A DNA stretch of 64,000 bases from Nocardiopsis alborubida (GTDB lineage: Bacteria; Actinomycetota; Actinomycetes; Streptosporangiales; Streptosporangiaceae), in assembly GCF_012396365.1 (NCBI RefSeq), contig NZ_JAAXPG010000008.1, positions 62,001-126,000 of the forward strand. The letters are read 5' to 3'. Under the pieces are notes generated by a model that was given only the letters and a program-made list of their open reading frames with translations, was not told where the DNA came from and made no database searches. This document shows, piece after piece, positions 1 to 6,997 of the stretch; position 1 is the stretch's first letter, and each line of letters begins with the position of its first letter. A program made the position numbers and the translations under genes.

Positions 1-210
1 CGGCTCGGCCTCGTCGGGGTCCTGGTCGAACTCGCTGCGGGCCCTGCGCTGGCGGAGCAGGTCCCAGCACTGGTCGAGCGCCTCCTCGACCTGCTTGATG
101 CGGGCGCGCTCCTGCGGGTCCAGCCCTCCGGTCGTGGAGCGGAGCGCGTGCTCCTCGTCGATCAGTCCTCGGATGGTGGCCATGATGTCGTTCTCGGCGC
201 TGTCAGTCAT
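1..210 (-). CDS. DUF2630 family protein (3' end outside window)
   Basis: The visible 70 residues begin MTDSAENDIM and contain IDEEHALR and QVEEALDQCWDLLRQRRA, the pattern of the short actinobacterial DUF2630 family (usually about 80 residues), so only the last few residues are missing. It is a small, charged, mostly helical cytoplasmic protein of unknown function. An in-frame ATG 9 nt upstream (219) is also possible; neither start has a strong ribosome site. It is transcribed away from the CsoR gene, and the two share an intergenic region of about 290 bp. Confidence 0.8.
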   Translation of the reverse strand, partial: MTDSAENDIMATIRGLIDEEHALRSTTGGLDPQERARIKQVEEALDQCWDLLRQRRARSEFDQDPDEAEP

Positions 211-445
211 ACCGCCCATGGTCGGTTCGGGTCGGGGCCGCGGGCAAGGGCCCCGCCCCCGCGTTGCCCAGAGCGGACCGGACGTTTACGCGCGGTGGCC
301 TCCCCCGCGCACGGGACGCGTGCGCCTCCCGGCACGGCGGGCGGTCCCCGTTCGTCTGGGAAACTCCTACTACGGCCGCGTTGGCGGCGGCACGCGCACT
401 CGGAGGGGGCGCACCGGCGGAATGCGTTCCCAGCCCCCGCCGTTG

Positions 446-466
446 GATACCACGAGGGGGTATGGT
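446..466 (+). promoter_or_regulatory. Probable CsoR operator overlapping the csoR promoter
   Basis: An inverted repeat ATACCA-CGAGG-GGGTAT lies at 447-463, matching the pseudo-palindromic ATACC/GGGTAT type of site bound by copper-sensing CsoR repressors. TATGGT at 461-466 is a plausible -10 hexamer, so the repressor would sit on the promoter. This placement puts the transcript start near 473 and supports translation from 504 rather than from the ATGs at 462 or 468. Confidence 0.65.
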
Positions 467-503
467 AATGGCATCTGAGCAGGAACGACACGGAAGCGGG
501 AGC

Positions 504-794
504 ATGGCTGCGACCCACGGTTACAGTAGCGACAAGCAGAGCCACATCAACCGGCTGCGCCGTATCGAGGGCCAGATCCGCGGGTTGCAGCGGATGGTCG
601 AGGACGACCAGTACTGCATCGACATCCTGACCCAGACGTCGGCGGCCAACAAGGCGCTGCGGTCCTTCGCGCTGTCCATGCTCGACGAGCACCTCAAGCA
701 CTGCGTGTCCAACGCGGTGGCCAACGGCGGCGAGGAGGCGGACGCGAAGGTGCGCGAGGCCTCCGAGGCGATCGCCCGCCTGGTCCGTTCCTGA
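504..794 (+). CDS. csoR: CsoR-type copper-sensing transcriptional repressor
   Basis: A 96-residue all-helical CsoR/RcnR-family repressor. The family signature HINRLRRIEGQIRGLQRM is present (residues 14-31). The Cu(I) ligands of the CsoR subgroup are in place as Cys38, His63 and Cys67 (YC...EHLKHC), so the sensed metal is most likely Cu(I). By family knowledge the copper-free tetramer binds DNA and copper releases it. The ATG at 504 follows AGCGGGAG and lies downstream of the inferred promoter. No copper-transporting ATPase or copper chaperone lies next to it, so its main targets are presumably elsewhere, apart from likely autoregulation through the site at 446-466. Confidence 0.9.
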   Translation: MAATHGYSSDKQSHINRLRRIEGQIRGLQRMVEDDQYCIDILTQTSAANKALRSFALSMLDEHLKHCVSNAVANGGEEADAKVREASEAIARLVRS

Positions 795-867
795 CCCCCT
801 GCGGCCCCGCGCCCGACCGGACGCGGCGGAGCGGGGCCGGGCGGCCGCGGCCGGTCGGCGAAGGCGC

Positions 868-898
868 GGCCGTCCGGGCCCGCCGGGCCCGGACGGCC
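868..898. terminator. Bidirectional hairpin terminator
   Basis: A perfect 14-bp stem (868-881 with 885-898) and 3-nt loop lies between the convergent csoR and NADH dehydrogenase genes. There is no long T-tract, as is usual in such GC-rich genomes. Confidence 0.7.
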
Positions 899-902
899 CC
901 CG

Positions 903-2279
903 TCAGTGCTCGCCGTAGCGCGCGTGCAGGTTCTCCAGCAGACGCGCGCCCTCCCTGCGGGAGGACTCCGCGTCCAGGTAGTCGACCGACTCGTTGGCCA
1001 CGAACGAGGACGGGCGCCCGCCGTCGGCGAACCCCAGGCGCGAGGTGTCGCCGCCGGTGAACTCGCGGATCCCCCAGTTGGCCAGGATGCGCGCCCGCGC
1101 GGTCGGGGAGGGCACCGCCATCAGGTGGTACCCGCGGGTGACGCCCAGCGCGGGCAGTCCGCTCAGCTCCATCTGCATGACGCGCGCCAGCGCGTCGTTC
1201 CCGCTCAGGTCCACGACCAGCCCCATGTCCCGGTGCCGGAACTCCTTCATCGGACGCCCCAGGATCGACGAGACCACGTTCTCGGCGACGGTGGCCGCCT
1301 GGCGCGTGGCGTACTGGGCGGTCGGCGGGCAGTAGTCGCTGTCCTCGTGCGAGAGGTTGGGCACCGCCGCCGCGTCCCCGACGGCGAAGACGTCGTCGAG
1401 TCCGGGGACCCGCAGGTCGGCGCCGACCTCCAGGCGGCCCTTCTGGGTGGGCTTGTCCAGGGTTCCCATGAGCGGGCTCGGCGAGACGCCCGCCGTCCAG
1501 ATGAGGGTGCGGCAGGGCAGGGCCCGGCCGTCGGTGAGCACCACCTTGTCGTCGGTCACCTCGCGCACGCTCACCTTGAGCTTGACCTCGATGCCGATGG
1601 AGCGCATCAGGTCGAGCGCCTTGCGGCCGAGGCGGTCGCCGAGTTCGGGCAGCACCTTGGGCGCGATGTCCACCAGGTGCCAGCGGATCACCGAGCGCAG
1701 GTCCGGGTAGCGCTTGGCCGCCTCCTGGCACAGGCGCATGAGCGAGGCCGCGGTCTCGACGCCGGTGTAGCCGCCGCCGACGACGATGAAGCGGCAGCGC
1801 TCCTCGCGCTCGGCCGGGTCGCGGCTGTCGTTGGCCAGTTCCAGCTGGGCCAGGACGTGGTCGCGCAGGAGCACCGCCTCGGCCAGCGTCTTGGCGCCGT
1901 AGGCGTGCTCGGCCAGACCGGGGATGTCGAAGGCGCGGGTGACCCCGCCGGGCGCCAGGACCAGGCGGTCGTAGCGGACCGGGGCGAGCTCGCCGGTGGG
2001 GCGCCGTACGACGACCACGCGGTCCCCCGGGTCCACGCCGACGGCGTGCCCGGGGACGAACCGGGTCTGCCGCGTCAGCCGGTGCACCGACATGGCGACC
2101 GACTGCGGCGTGAGCAGTCCCGAGGCCACCTGGGGCAGCAGGGGGCTGTAGAGCATGTAGTCGTGCGGCGCGACGAGGGCGATGTCCGCCGCACCCGCCG
2201 GGATGCGGCGTTCGAGGTGGCGCAGGGTGTGGAGACCACCGAAGCCCGCGCCGACCACCACGATACGAGGCCGAGACAT
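903..2279 (-). CDS. ndh: Type II NADH dehydrogenase (NDH-2), FAD-dependent
   Basis: A 458-residue single-subunit flavoprotein expected to pass electrons from NADH to menaquinone at the inner face of the membrane without pumping protons. The N-terminal FAD-binding loop IVVVGAGFGG and the second dinucleotide loop FIVVGGGYTGVETA (NAD site) are clear, as is the late FAD motif DDVFAVGDAA. The C-terminal third matches the amphipathic region with which NDH-2 enzymes attach to the membrane. The start (MSRPRIVVV) follows GAAGGAG at a good distance; longer starts have no such site. It is monocistronic and ends against the shared hairpin at 868-898. Confidence 0.88.
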   Translation of the reverse strand: MSRPRIVVVGAGFGGLHTLRHLERRIPAGAADIALVAPHDYMLYSPLLPQVASGLLTPQSVAMSVHRLTRQTRFVPGHAVGVDPGDRVVVVRRPTGELAPVRYDRLVLAPGGVTRAFDIPGLAEHAYGAKTLAEAVLLRDHVLAQLELANDSRDPAEREERCRFIVVGGGYTGVETAASLMRLCQEAAKRYPDLRSVIRWHLVDIAPKVLPELGDRLGRKALDLMRSIGIEVKLKVSVREVTDDKVVLTDGRALPCRTLIWTAGVSPSPLMGTLDKPTQKGRLEVGADLRVPGLDDVFAVGDAAAVPNLSHEDSDYCPPTAQYATRQAATVAENVVSSILGRPMKEFRHRDMGLVVDLSGNDALARVMQMELSGLPALGVTRGYHLMAVPSPTARARILANWGIREFTGGDTSRLGFADGGRPSSFVANESVDYLDAESSRREGARLLENLHARYGEH

Positions 2280-2580
2280 ATACAGCGCTCCTTCTGACGT
2301 GTCGTGGGGCCGGACGGCTGTGTGCGTCCGTTGGGCCGTTGGACGCAGCCCTACCCACATGACCGCGGCCAATGTATGGCCGGGTCAGGAGATCACGGAG
2401 CCGCCACCCGCGGCGTGCCGGGGACTTTGCCCGTCGTTGGCGCCCCCTGGGGAGGGCGGCGCGGTTCCCCGGGTCGGTCCGAAACTCCCACGAACGAGGG
2501 TTTCGTGACCTTGGTGACTTTCTGTAACAGAATGAGAACGCCAAGTATGACACCCGACACGAAGGGAGCAGTGAACGCGT
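2280..2580. other. Divergent intergenic region
   Basis: This holds the promoters of the NADH dehydrogenase (minus) and of the small secreted protein (plus). The only obvious structure is the 13-bp palindrome at 2520-2532. I see no gene. Confidence 0.5.
2520..2532. promoter_or_regulatory. 13-bp palindrome, possible operator
   Basis: TTCTG-TAA-CAGAA is a perfect inverted repeat about 50 bp upstream of the small secreted protein gene, preceded by two GTGAC motifs (around 2505 and 2513). The position fits a regulator site, but the regulator is unknown. Confidence 0.3.
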
Positions 2581-2850
2581 ATGCGTGCGTTCACCAGGAT
2601 CACCGCCGCGGCGGTGCTGGCCGCCGGGCTGACCGTCGCCGGTACGGGAGCGGCCCTGGCCGCCACCGCGGACGAGGACGACTCGCGCCCCGGAGGAGTG
2701 CTCGGTCTCCTCCTCGACGGGGTCTTCGGGGAGGAAGAGGAAACCGACCCGCCGGTGGTCAACGAGGCCCCGCAGGCCCCCGCCGAGGAGGCCCCCGCGG
2801 CTCCGGCGGAACAGAGTCCGGAGGCGGACGGCGCCGCGGGCGGCATGTAG
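2581..2850 (+). CDS. Small secreted acidic protein of unknown function
   Basis: An 89-residue protein with a typical Sec signal peptide: basic start (MRAFTR), alanine/valine-rich core to about residue 27 and a likely cut after AALA. The mature part is short, acidic and rich in Pro, Ala and Glu, with an EEEE-like patch and a PAEEAPAAPAEQ stretch, so it is probably unstructured. A GAAGGGAGCAG ribosome site precedes the ATG. I do not recognise a family. It ends just before a strong hairpin shared with the convergent DUF6510 operon. Confidence 0.7.
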   Translation: MRAFTRITAAAVLAAGLTVAGTGAALAATADEDDSRPGGVLGLLLDGVFGEEEETDPPVVNEAPQAPAEEAPAAPAEQSPEADGAAGGM

Positions 2851-2870
2851 GCGCAGGACGTGGACGCGGC

Positions 2871-2900
2871 ACCGGGGCGGGCACCGGGGCCCGCCCCGGT
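2871..2900. terminator. Hairpin terminator between convergent units
   Basis: A perfect 12-bp stem (2871-2882 with 2889-2900) and 6-nt loop serves the small secreted protein gene and the convergent molybdo-oxidoreductase operon. Confidence 0.7.
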
Positions 2901-2905
2901 CCCCG

Positions 2906-3175
2906 TCAGAGACCGAGCCGGATCCGGACGACCCCGGTGCCGCCCAGGTCCAGCCACACGCTGTCGGGTGTGCGCACCAGTCTCAGGACCAGCGTCCGGC
3001 ACCGCGGGCAGCTCGCCACCAGCCCGGGCCCGTCCGCCGTCACGTACAGCTCGGCGAAGGTCCCGCACGCCCCGCACACCGAGCAGCGGCGCTCGGCCGA
3101 GGTCAGGTCCACGGCCATGATCTCCGACAGCGGTCCGGCCAGCACGTTGGCGTCCATGTGCTCCGGTTCCCTCAT
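2906..3175 (-). CDS. DUF6510 zinc-ribbon-like protein
   Basis: An 89-residue cytoplasmic protein with two CxxC pairs (RRCSVCGAC near residue 32 and CPRC near residue 58) that would bind a structural zinc, matching the DUF6510 family. The start at 3175 overlaps the stop of the preceding reductase gene by 4 nt (ATGA), so it is translated with it; an internal ATG at 3157 is less likely. Its constant company with a sulfite-oxidase-like enzyme and its reductase suggests an accessory role in that redox system, but the function is not known. Confidence 0.78.
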   Translation of the reverse strand: MREPEHMDANVLAGPLSEIMAVDLTSAERRCSVCGACGTFAELYVTADGPGLVASCPRCRTLVLRLVRTPDSVWLDLGGTGVVRIRLGL

Positions 3176-3906
3176 CCGCCACCTCCACCTGAGCCGAAAC
3201 GCTCGGTACGCACCCGCCGGGGATCGTGCCCCAGCGCCACCAGGGCGTCGGCCACCGTCTCCACGAAACCGGTGGGCCCGCACACGAAGCACACCGGAGC
3301 GAACTCGGCGGGGAAGCCGTGGGTGTCGAGCTCGGCCGCCCCCAGCCGCCCCGGCCCCCGGAGCGCGCCCTCGGGCGCGCGGCGCGTGTAGGCCAGGAAC
3401 ACGTCGACCCCTCCGTCGCCCGGCCGGTGCGCGCCCAGCTCCCCCCGGTAGTACCGGTCCTCGGGGGTGCGCAGCGAGTACAGCACCCGGAACAGGGCCC
3501 GGCCTCCCGTCCTGCGCCGCTCGCGCACCATCGCCATCAGCGGGACCACACCCGAGCCACCGCCCACCAGGACCACCGGGTCGGGCTTCCCCGCGTCCCA
3601 CACGAACCAGCCGCCCAGCGGACCGCGGACCTCCACCCGGTCGCCCGGCGCGAACACGTCCACGAGGTAGGAGGAGACCTCCCCTCCCCCCACCCGCTGC
3701 ACGGTCAGCTCGATCCGCCCGCCGTCCGCGGCCGAGGCGATCGAGTAGCCGCGCTGGGCGGTGTAGCCGTCCTCGGCGGTCAGGCGGACGTCCACGTGCT
3801 GGCCCGGCCGGTGCCCCGGCCATCCCGGCACCTCCAGGACCAGGGTCCTGGCGCTCGCGGTCTCCCACCGGTCGGCCACCAGCTCGGCGGGCCGCCAGGC
3901 CGCCAT
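3172..3906 (-). CDS. FAD/NAD-binding ferredoxin-reductase-like protein
   Basis: A 244-residue ferredoxin-NADP reductase superfamily protein. The flavin-binding motif RGYSIAS (near residue 52), the NAD-binding loop VVLVGGGSGVVPLMAM (near residue 110) and the late FVCGPTGFVE motif (near residue 213) are all present. There is no [2Fe-2S] cysteine cluster, so electrons must go to another protein, plausibly the adjacent molybdoenzyme. The protein ends in an odd run of glycines (GSGGGGG). Its ATG overlaps the upstream stop by one base (TGATG) and its stop overlaps the DUF6510 start, giving a tightly coupled three-gene operon. Confidence 0.85.
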   Translation of the reverse strand: MAAWRPAELVADRWETASARTLVLEVPGWPGHRPGQHVDVRLTAEDGYTAQRGYSIASAADGGRIELTVQRVGGGEVSSYLVDVFAPGDRVEVRGPLGGWFVWDAGKPDPVVLVGGGSGVVPLMAMVRERRRTGGRALFRVLYSLRTPEDRYYRGELGAHRPGDGGVDVFLAYTRRAPEGALRGPGRLGAAELDTHGFPAEFAPVCFVCGPTGFVETVADALVALGHDPRRVRTERFGSGGGGG

Positions 3907-4505
3907 CAGTCGCCCTGGTAGCGCTGTTCGCGCCACGGGTCGCCGTAGTCGTGGTACCCGGCCTGCTCCCAGAACCCGGGCTCGTCCTCGTCGAACAGCC
4001 GCAGCCCGCGCACCCACTTGGCCGACTTCCAGAAGTACAGGTGCGGGACCAGCAGCCGGGCGGGGCCGCCGTGTTCGGGGGCCAGCGGCTCCCCGTCGAA
4101 GGTGTGCACCACCCAGGCCCGTCCGTCGGTGAGGTCCTGGAGCGGCAGGTTGGCGGTGTAGCCGCCGTGGCTGACCGCCAGGGCGTACTCGGCCGCGGTC
4201 TCCACGTCCTCCAGGAGGGTGTCCACGCTGACGCCCGCCCAGTCGGTGTCCAGCTTCGACCAGCGGGTGACGCAGTGGATGTCCACACGGGGTCGCTCCT
4301 GGGGCAGGTCCAGGAACTCCTCCCACGTCCAGGAGCGCGTGCCGCCCACCTCGTCGGAGATCGCGAAGGTCCACTCGGCCGTGTCCACGTGCGGCGTGGG
4401 TCCGGCCGACAGGACGGGGAAGTCGTGGGTCTCGTACTGTCCCGGGGGCACCCGCGAGGGGTCGCCTCCCCGGCGCCCCTGGAAACCCCTGCTCACCACG
4501 TTCAT
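3906..4505 (-). CDS. Sulfite-oxidase-like molybdopterin oxidoreductase (cytoplasmic)
   Basis: A 199-residue enzyme of the sulfite oxidase molybdopterin-binding fold. The molybdenum-ligating cysteine is Cys78 in DIHCVTRWSK, followed by the family blocks GYTANLPL, PARLLVPHLYFWKSAKWV and a C-terminal EQRYQGD. The length is that of the catalytic domain alone. There is no twin-arginine or other signal peptide, so it acts in the cytoplasm, unlike exported MsrP. A GGAGAGGAGGG ribosome site precedes the ATG. It heads an operon with a flavin reductase and DUF6510, suggesting NAD(P)H-driven reduction of an unknown oxidised substrate. Confidence 0.87.
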   Translation of the reverse strand: MNVVSRGFQGRRGGDPSRVPPGQYETHDFPVLSAGPTPHVDTAEWTFAISDEVGGTRSWTWEEFLDLPQERPRVDIHCVTRWSKLDTDWAGVSVDTLLEDVETAAEYALAVSHGGYTANLPLQDLTDGRAWVVHTFDGEPLAPEHGGPARLLVPHLYFWKSAKWVRGLRLFDEDEPGFWEQAGYHDYGDPWREQRYQGD

Positions 4506-4668
4506 GGCGGCCCTCCTCTCCGGTGCCTGGCGCCCTGTCTACCCGGCGGCGGGTCAGCGCAGGGCATGACCGGCGCCAAATCCCGGGATGGGCGCGGCGG
4601 AGGCGGGGACGCGGGGCCGGAGGGGCACCGGGCGAACGCGGGTACGGGGGACGCTCCCCGTGCGGGCG

Positions 4669-5253
4669 CTAGTCGGGCGCGGCGGCGGGGGCGGTCAGGG
4701 CGGCCCGGCCCATCTCCAGCAGCAGCCGCGCCATGTGCCGCCGCGACAGCTCGCCCCGGCTGTGCGGGGTGGAGTTGAGCAGCCCGAACACGGCGTGCAC
4801 GGCGGCGCGCAGGACGGTGGCCGAGGCGTCGGGGCGCAGTTCGCCCAGCACCCCCACCCACTGCTCGACGTAGCCGCGCTGGAGGCGGCGCACCCGGCGC
4901 CGGTCGGCGTCGGTGAGGTTGCCCAGCTCCCGGTCGTGCACGGTGATCAGGGCGGGCTCGTCCAGAGCGAAGGCGATGTGCCCGCGCAGCAGGGCCTCCA
5001 GCGCCTCCTCGGCGCCCGGCGCCCGCGCCACCAGTTCGCCGCCCTGGCGCGCCAGGCGTTCGCTGATGTCCACCAGCACCGCGCCGAGCAGCGCCTGTTT
5101 GCCGCGGAAGTGCCGGTAGAGGGCGGGGCCGGTCGTGCCGACGGCGCGGCCGAGGTCGTCGATGGACACCCCCCGGTATCCGTGCTCGGCGAAGAGCCGC
5201 GCCGCCGCGCCCAGGAGCGCCGTGCGCCGCTCGCCCGCGGGTCTGACCCCCAT
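4669..5253 (-). CDS. TetR-family regulator of the acyl-CoA carboxylase operon
   Basis: A 194-residue TetR repressor. The N-terminal helix-turn-helix runs from about residue 9 to 55, with GYRGVSIDDLGRAVGTTGPA and LYRHFRGKQALLGAVL. The C-terminal half is the helical ligand/dimer domain. The ATG at 5253 follows AAGGAGG. It is divergent from the carboxylase/acyl-CoA dehydrogenase operon, and two related inverted repeats lie between them (5301-5345), so it very likely controls that operon and itself. The inducer is probably an acyl-CoA of branched-chain amino acid or isoprenoid breakdown (inferred). Confidence 0.85.
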   Translation of the reverse strand: MGVRPAGERRTALLGAAARLFAEHGYRGVSIDDLGRAVGTTGPALYRHFRGKQALLGAVLVDISERLARQGGELVARAPGAEEALEALLRGHIAFALDEPALITVHDRELGNLTDADRRRVRRLQRGYVEQWVGVLGELRPDASATVLRAAVHAVFGLLNSTPHSRGELSRRHMARLLLEMGRAALTAPAAAPD

Positions 5254-5300
5254 CCGGCCTCCTTCCCCTCCCCCGGTGTCGCGCCGGGCCCTGGACACCC

Positions 5301-5345
5301 ATGTTAGTAGTCACTAACATCCCAGATGTTAGTGAGCATTAACAC
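5301..5345. promoter_or_regulatory. Two TetR operator-like inverted repeats
   Basis: Site 1 (5301-5320) is ATGTTAGTAG/TCACTAACAT, a near-perfect 20-bp palindrome. Site 2 (5326-5345) repeats the left arm ATGTTAGTGA exactly in sense and has a weaker right arm (7 of 10 matching). The sites are 25 bp apart centre to centre and end 19 bp before the ATG at 5365, so bound repressor would block the carboxylase operon and the tetR gene together. Confidence 0.75.
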
Positions 5346-5364
5346 CCCTCCACGAGAGGACACC

Positions 5365-6990
5365 ATGAGCAGGGCATCTGTGCTCGGCACGGCGGTGGAC
5401 ACCGCCGGGCCCGCGTTCGCCGCCAACGACGCGGCGAACCGCGCCCTCGCCCTGGAGCTGCGCGAGCGGATCGCCACCGCGGCCCTGGGCGGCCCGGAGA
5501 GGACCCGGACACGGCACGTCGAACGGGGCAAACTCCTGCCGCGCGACCGCGTCGACCTCCTCCTGGACCCCGGCTCCCCCTTCCTGGAGATCGCCCCCCT
5601 GGCCGCGTACGGGCTCTACGGCGCGGACGGGCAGGACGCTCCCGGCGCCGGGATGATCGCGGGCGTGGGCCGGGTCATGGGCCGCCCGACGGTCGTGGTC
5701 GCCAACGACGCCACGGTCAAGGGCGGCAGCTACTACCCCATGACCGTCAAGAAGCACCTGCGCGCCCAGGAGGTGGCGCTGCACAACCGGCTGCCGTGCG
5801 TCTACCTCGCCGACTCCGGGGGCGCGTTCCTGCCCATGCAGGACGACGTCTTCCCCGACCGCGAGCACTTCGGCCGGATCTTCTACAACCAGGCCACGAT
5901 GTCGCGGATGGGCATCCCGCAGATCGCCGCGGTGCTGGGCTCGTGCACCGCGGGCGGCGCCTACGTCCCGGCGATGAGCGACGAGGCGGTCATCGTGCGC
6001 GAGCAGGGCACGATCTTCCTGGGCGGCCCGCCGCTGGTCAAGGCGGCCACCGGCGAGGTCGTCACCGCCGAGGAGCTGGGCGGCGGCGACCTGCACTCGC
6101 GGGTGTCGGGGGTCACCGACCACCTGGCGGACGACGACGCGCACGCCCTCACCCTCGTCCGGCGCATCGCCGACACCCTCGGCCCGCCCGCGCCGCCCGC
6201 GTGGGAGGTGCGCGAGCCCCGCCCACCGGAGCTGGACCCCGGAGAGCTGTACGGTGTGGTGCCCGCCGACACGCGCACCCCCTACGACGTGCGCGAGGTC
6301 ATCGGCCGGATCGTGGACGGCAGCGAGTTCACCGAGTTCAAGGCCGAGTACGGCACGACCCTGGTCACCGGGTTCGCGCACCTGCACGGCCACCCGGTGG
6401 GGATCGTCGCCAACAACGGCATCCTGTTCGCCGAGTCCGCCCTCAAGGGCGCCCACTTCATCGAACTGTGCGACCGGCGCGGCGTGCCGCTGGTCTTCCT
6501 CCAGAACATCTCCGGGTTCATGGTCGGCCGGGACTACGAGGCGGGCGGCATCGCCAAGCACGGGGCGAAGATGGTCACCGCCGTGGCCTGCGCCCGGGTC
6601 CCCAAGTTCACCGTGGTCGTGGGCGGGTCCTTCGGCGCGGGCAACTACAGCATGTGCGGGCGCGCCTACTCGCCCAGGTTCCTGTGGATGTGGCCGGGCG
6701 CGCGCATCTCGGTGATGGGCGGCGAGCAGGCCGCCTCGGTGCTCTCCACCGTCCGCCGCGACCAGATGGCCGCGCGCGGGCAGGAGTGGTCCGCCGAGGA
6801 CGAGGAGGCCTTCAAGGCGCCCGTCCGCGACCAGTACGAGGAGCAGGGCAGCCCCTACTACTCCACCGCGCGGTTGTGGGACGACGGCGTCATCGACCCC
6901 GCCGACACCCGCGACGTGCTCGCCATGGCCCTGTCCGCCGCCCGCCACGCGCCGCTGGAGCCGGTGGGCTACGGCGTCTTCCGGATGTGA
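5365..6990 (+). CDS. Acyl-CoA carboxylase beta (carboxyltransferase) subunit, methylcrotonyl-type
   Basis: A 541-residue carboxyltransferase of the MCC/PCC beta family, which moves CO2 from carboxybiotin to an acyl-CoA. Blocks seen in order are the N-half crotonase fold with [16 protein letters not shown] (MccB-like) and [16 protein letters not shown] (oxyanion site), then the C-half with [15 protein letters not shown] and [16 protein letters not shown]. These favour methylcrotonyl-CoA or geranyl-CoA carboxylase over propionyl-CoA carboxylase. The start at 5365 follows GAGAGGA; an upstream in-frame ATG (5326) lies inside the operator. The gene is followed by its biotin carboxylase partner after 7 nt. 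Confidence 0.88.
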   Translation: MSRASVLGTAVDTAGPAFAANDAANRALALELRERIATAALGGPERTRTRHVERGKLLPRDRVDLLLDPGSPFLEIAPLAAYGLYGADGQDAPGAGMIAGVGRVMGRPTVVVANDATVKGGSYYPMTVKKHLRAQEVALHNRLPCVYLADSGGAFLPMQDDVFPDREHFGRIFYNQATMSRMGIPQIAAVLGSCTAGGAYVPAMSDEAVIVREQGTIFLGGPPLVKAATGEVVTAEELGGGDLHSRVSGVTDHLADDDAHALTLVRRIADTLGPPAPPAWEVREPRPPELDPGELYGVVPADTRTPYDVREVIGRIVDGSEFTEFKAEYGTTLVTGFAHLHGHPVGIVANNGILFAESALKGAHFIELCDRRGVPLVFLQNISGFMVGRDYEAGGIAKHGAKMVTAVACARVPKFTVVVGGSFGAGNYSMCGRAYSPRFLWMWPGARISVMGGEQAASVLSTVRRDQMAARGQEWSAEDEEAFKAPVRDQYEEQGSPYYSTARLWDDGVIDPADTRDVLAMALSAARHAPLEPVGYGVFRM

Positions 6991-6997
6991 GGAACCC

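Noticed and set aside
2304..4778. 824-codon plus-strand frame across the molybdo-oxidoreductase operon
   Set aside because: Its product is Arg/Pro/Gly-rich noise, and it crosses four well-supported genes.
5326..5364. Upstream ATG (5326) as start of the carboxylase beta gene
   Set aside because: It lies inside the second operator repeat; the ATG at 5365 has a proper GAGAGGA site.
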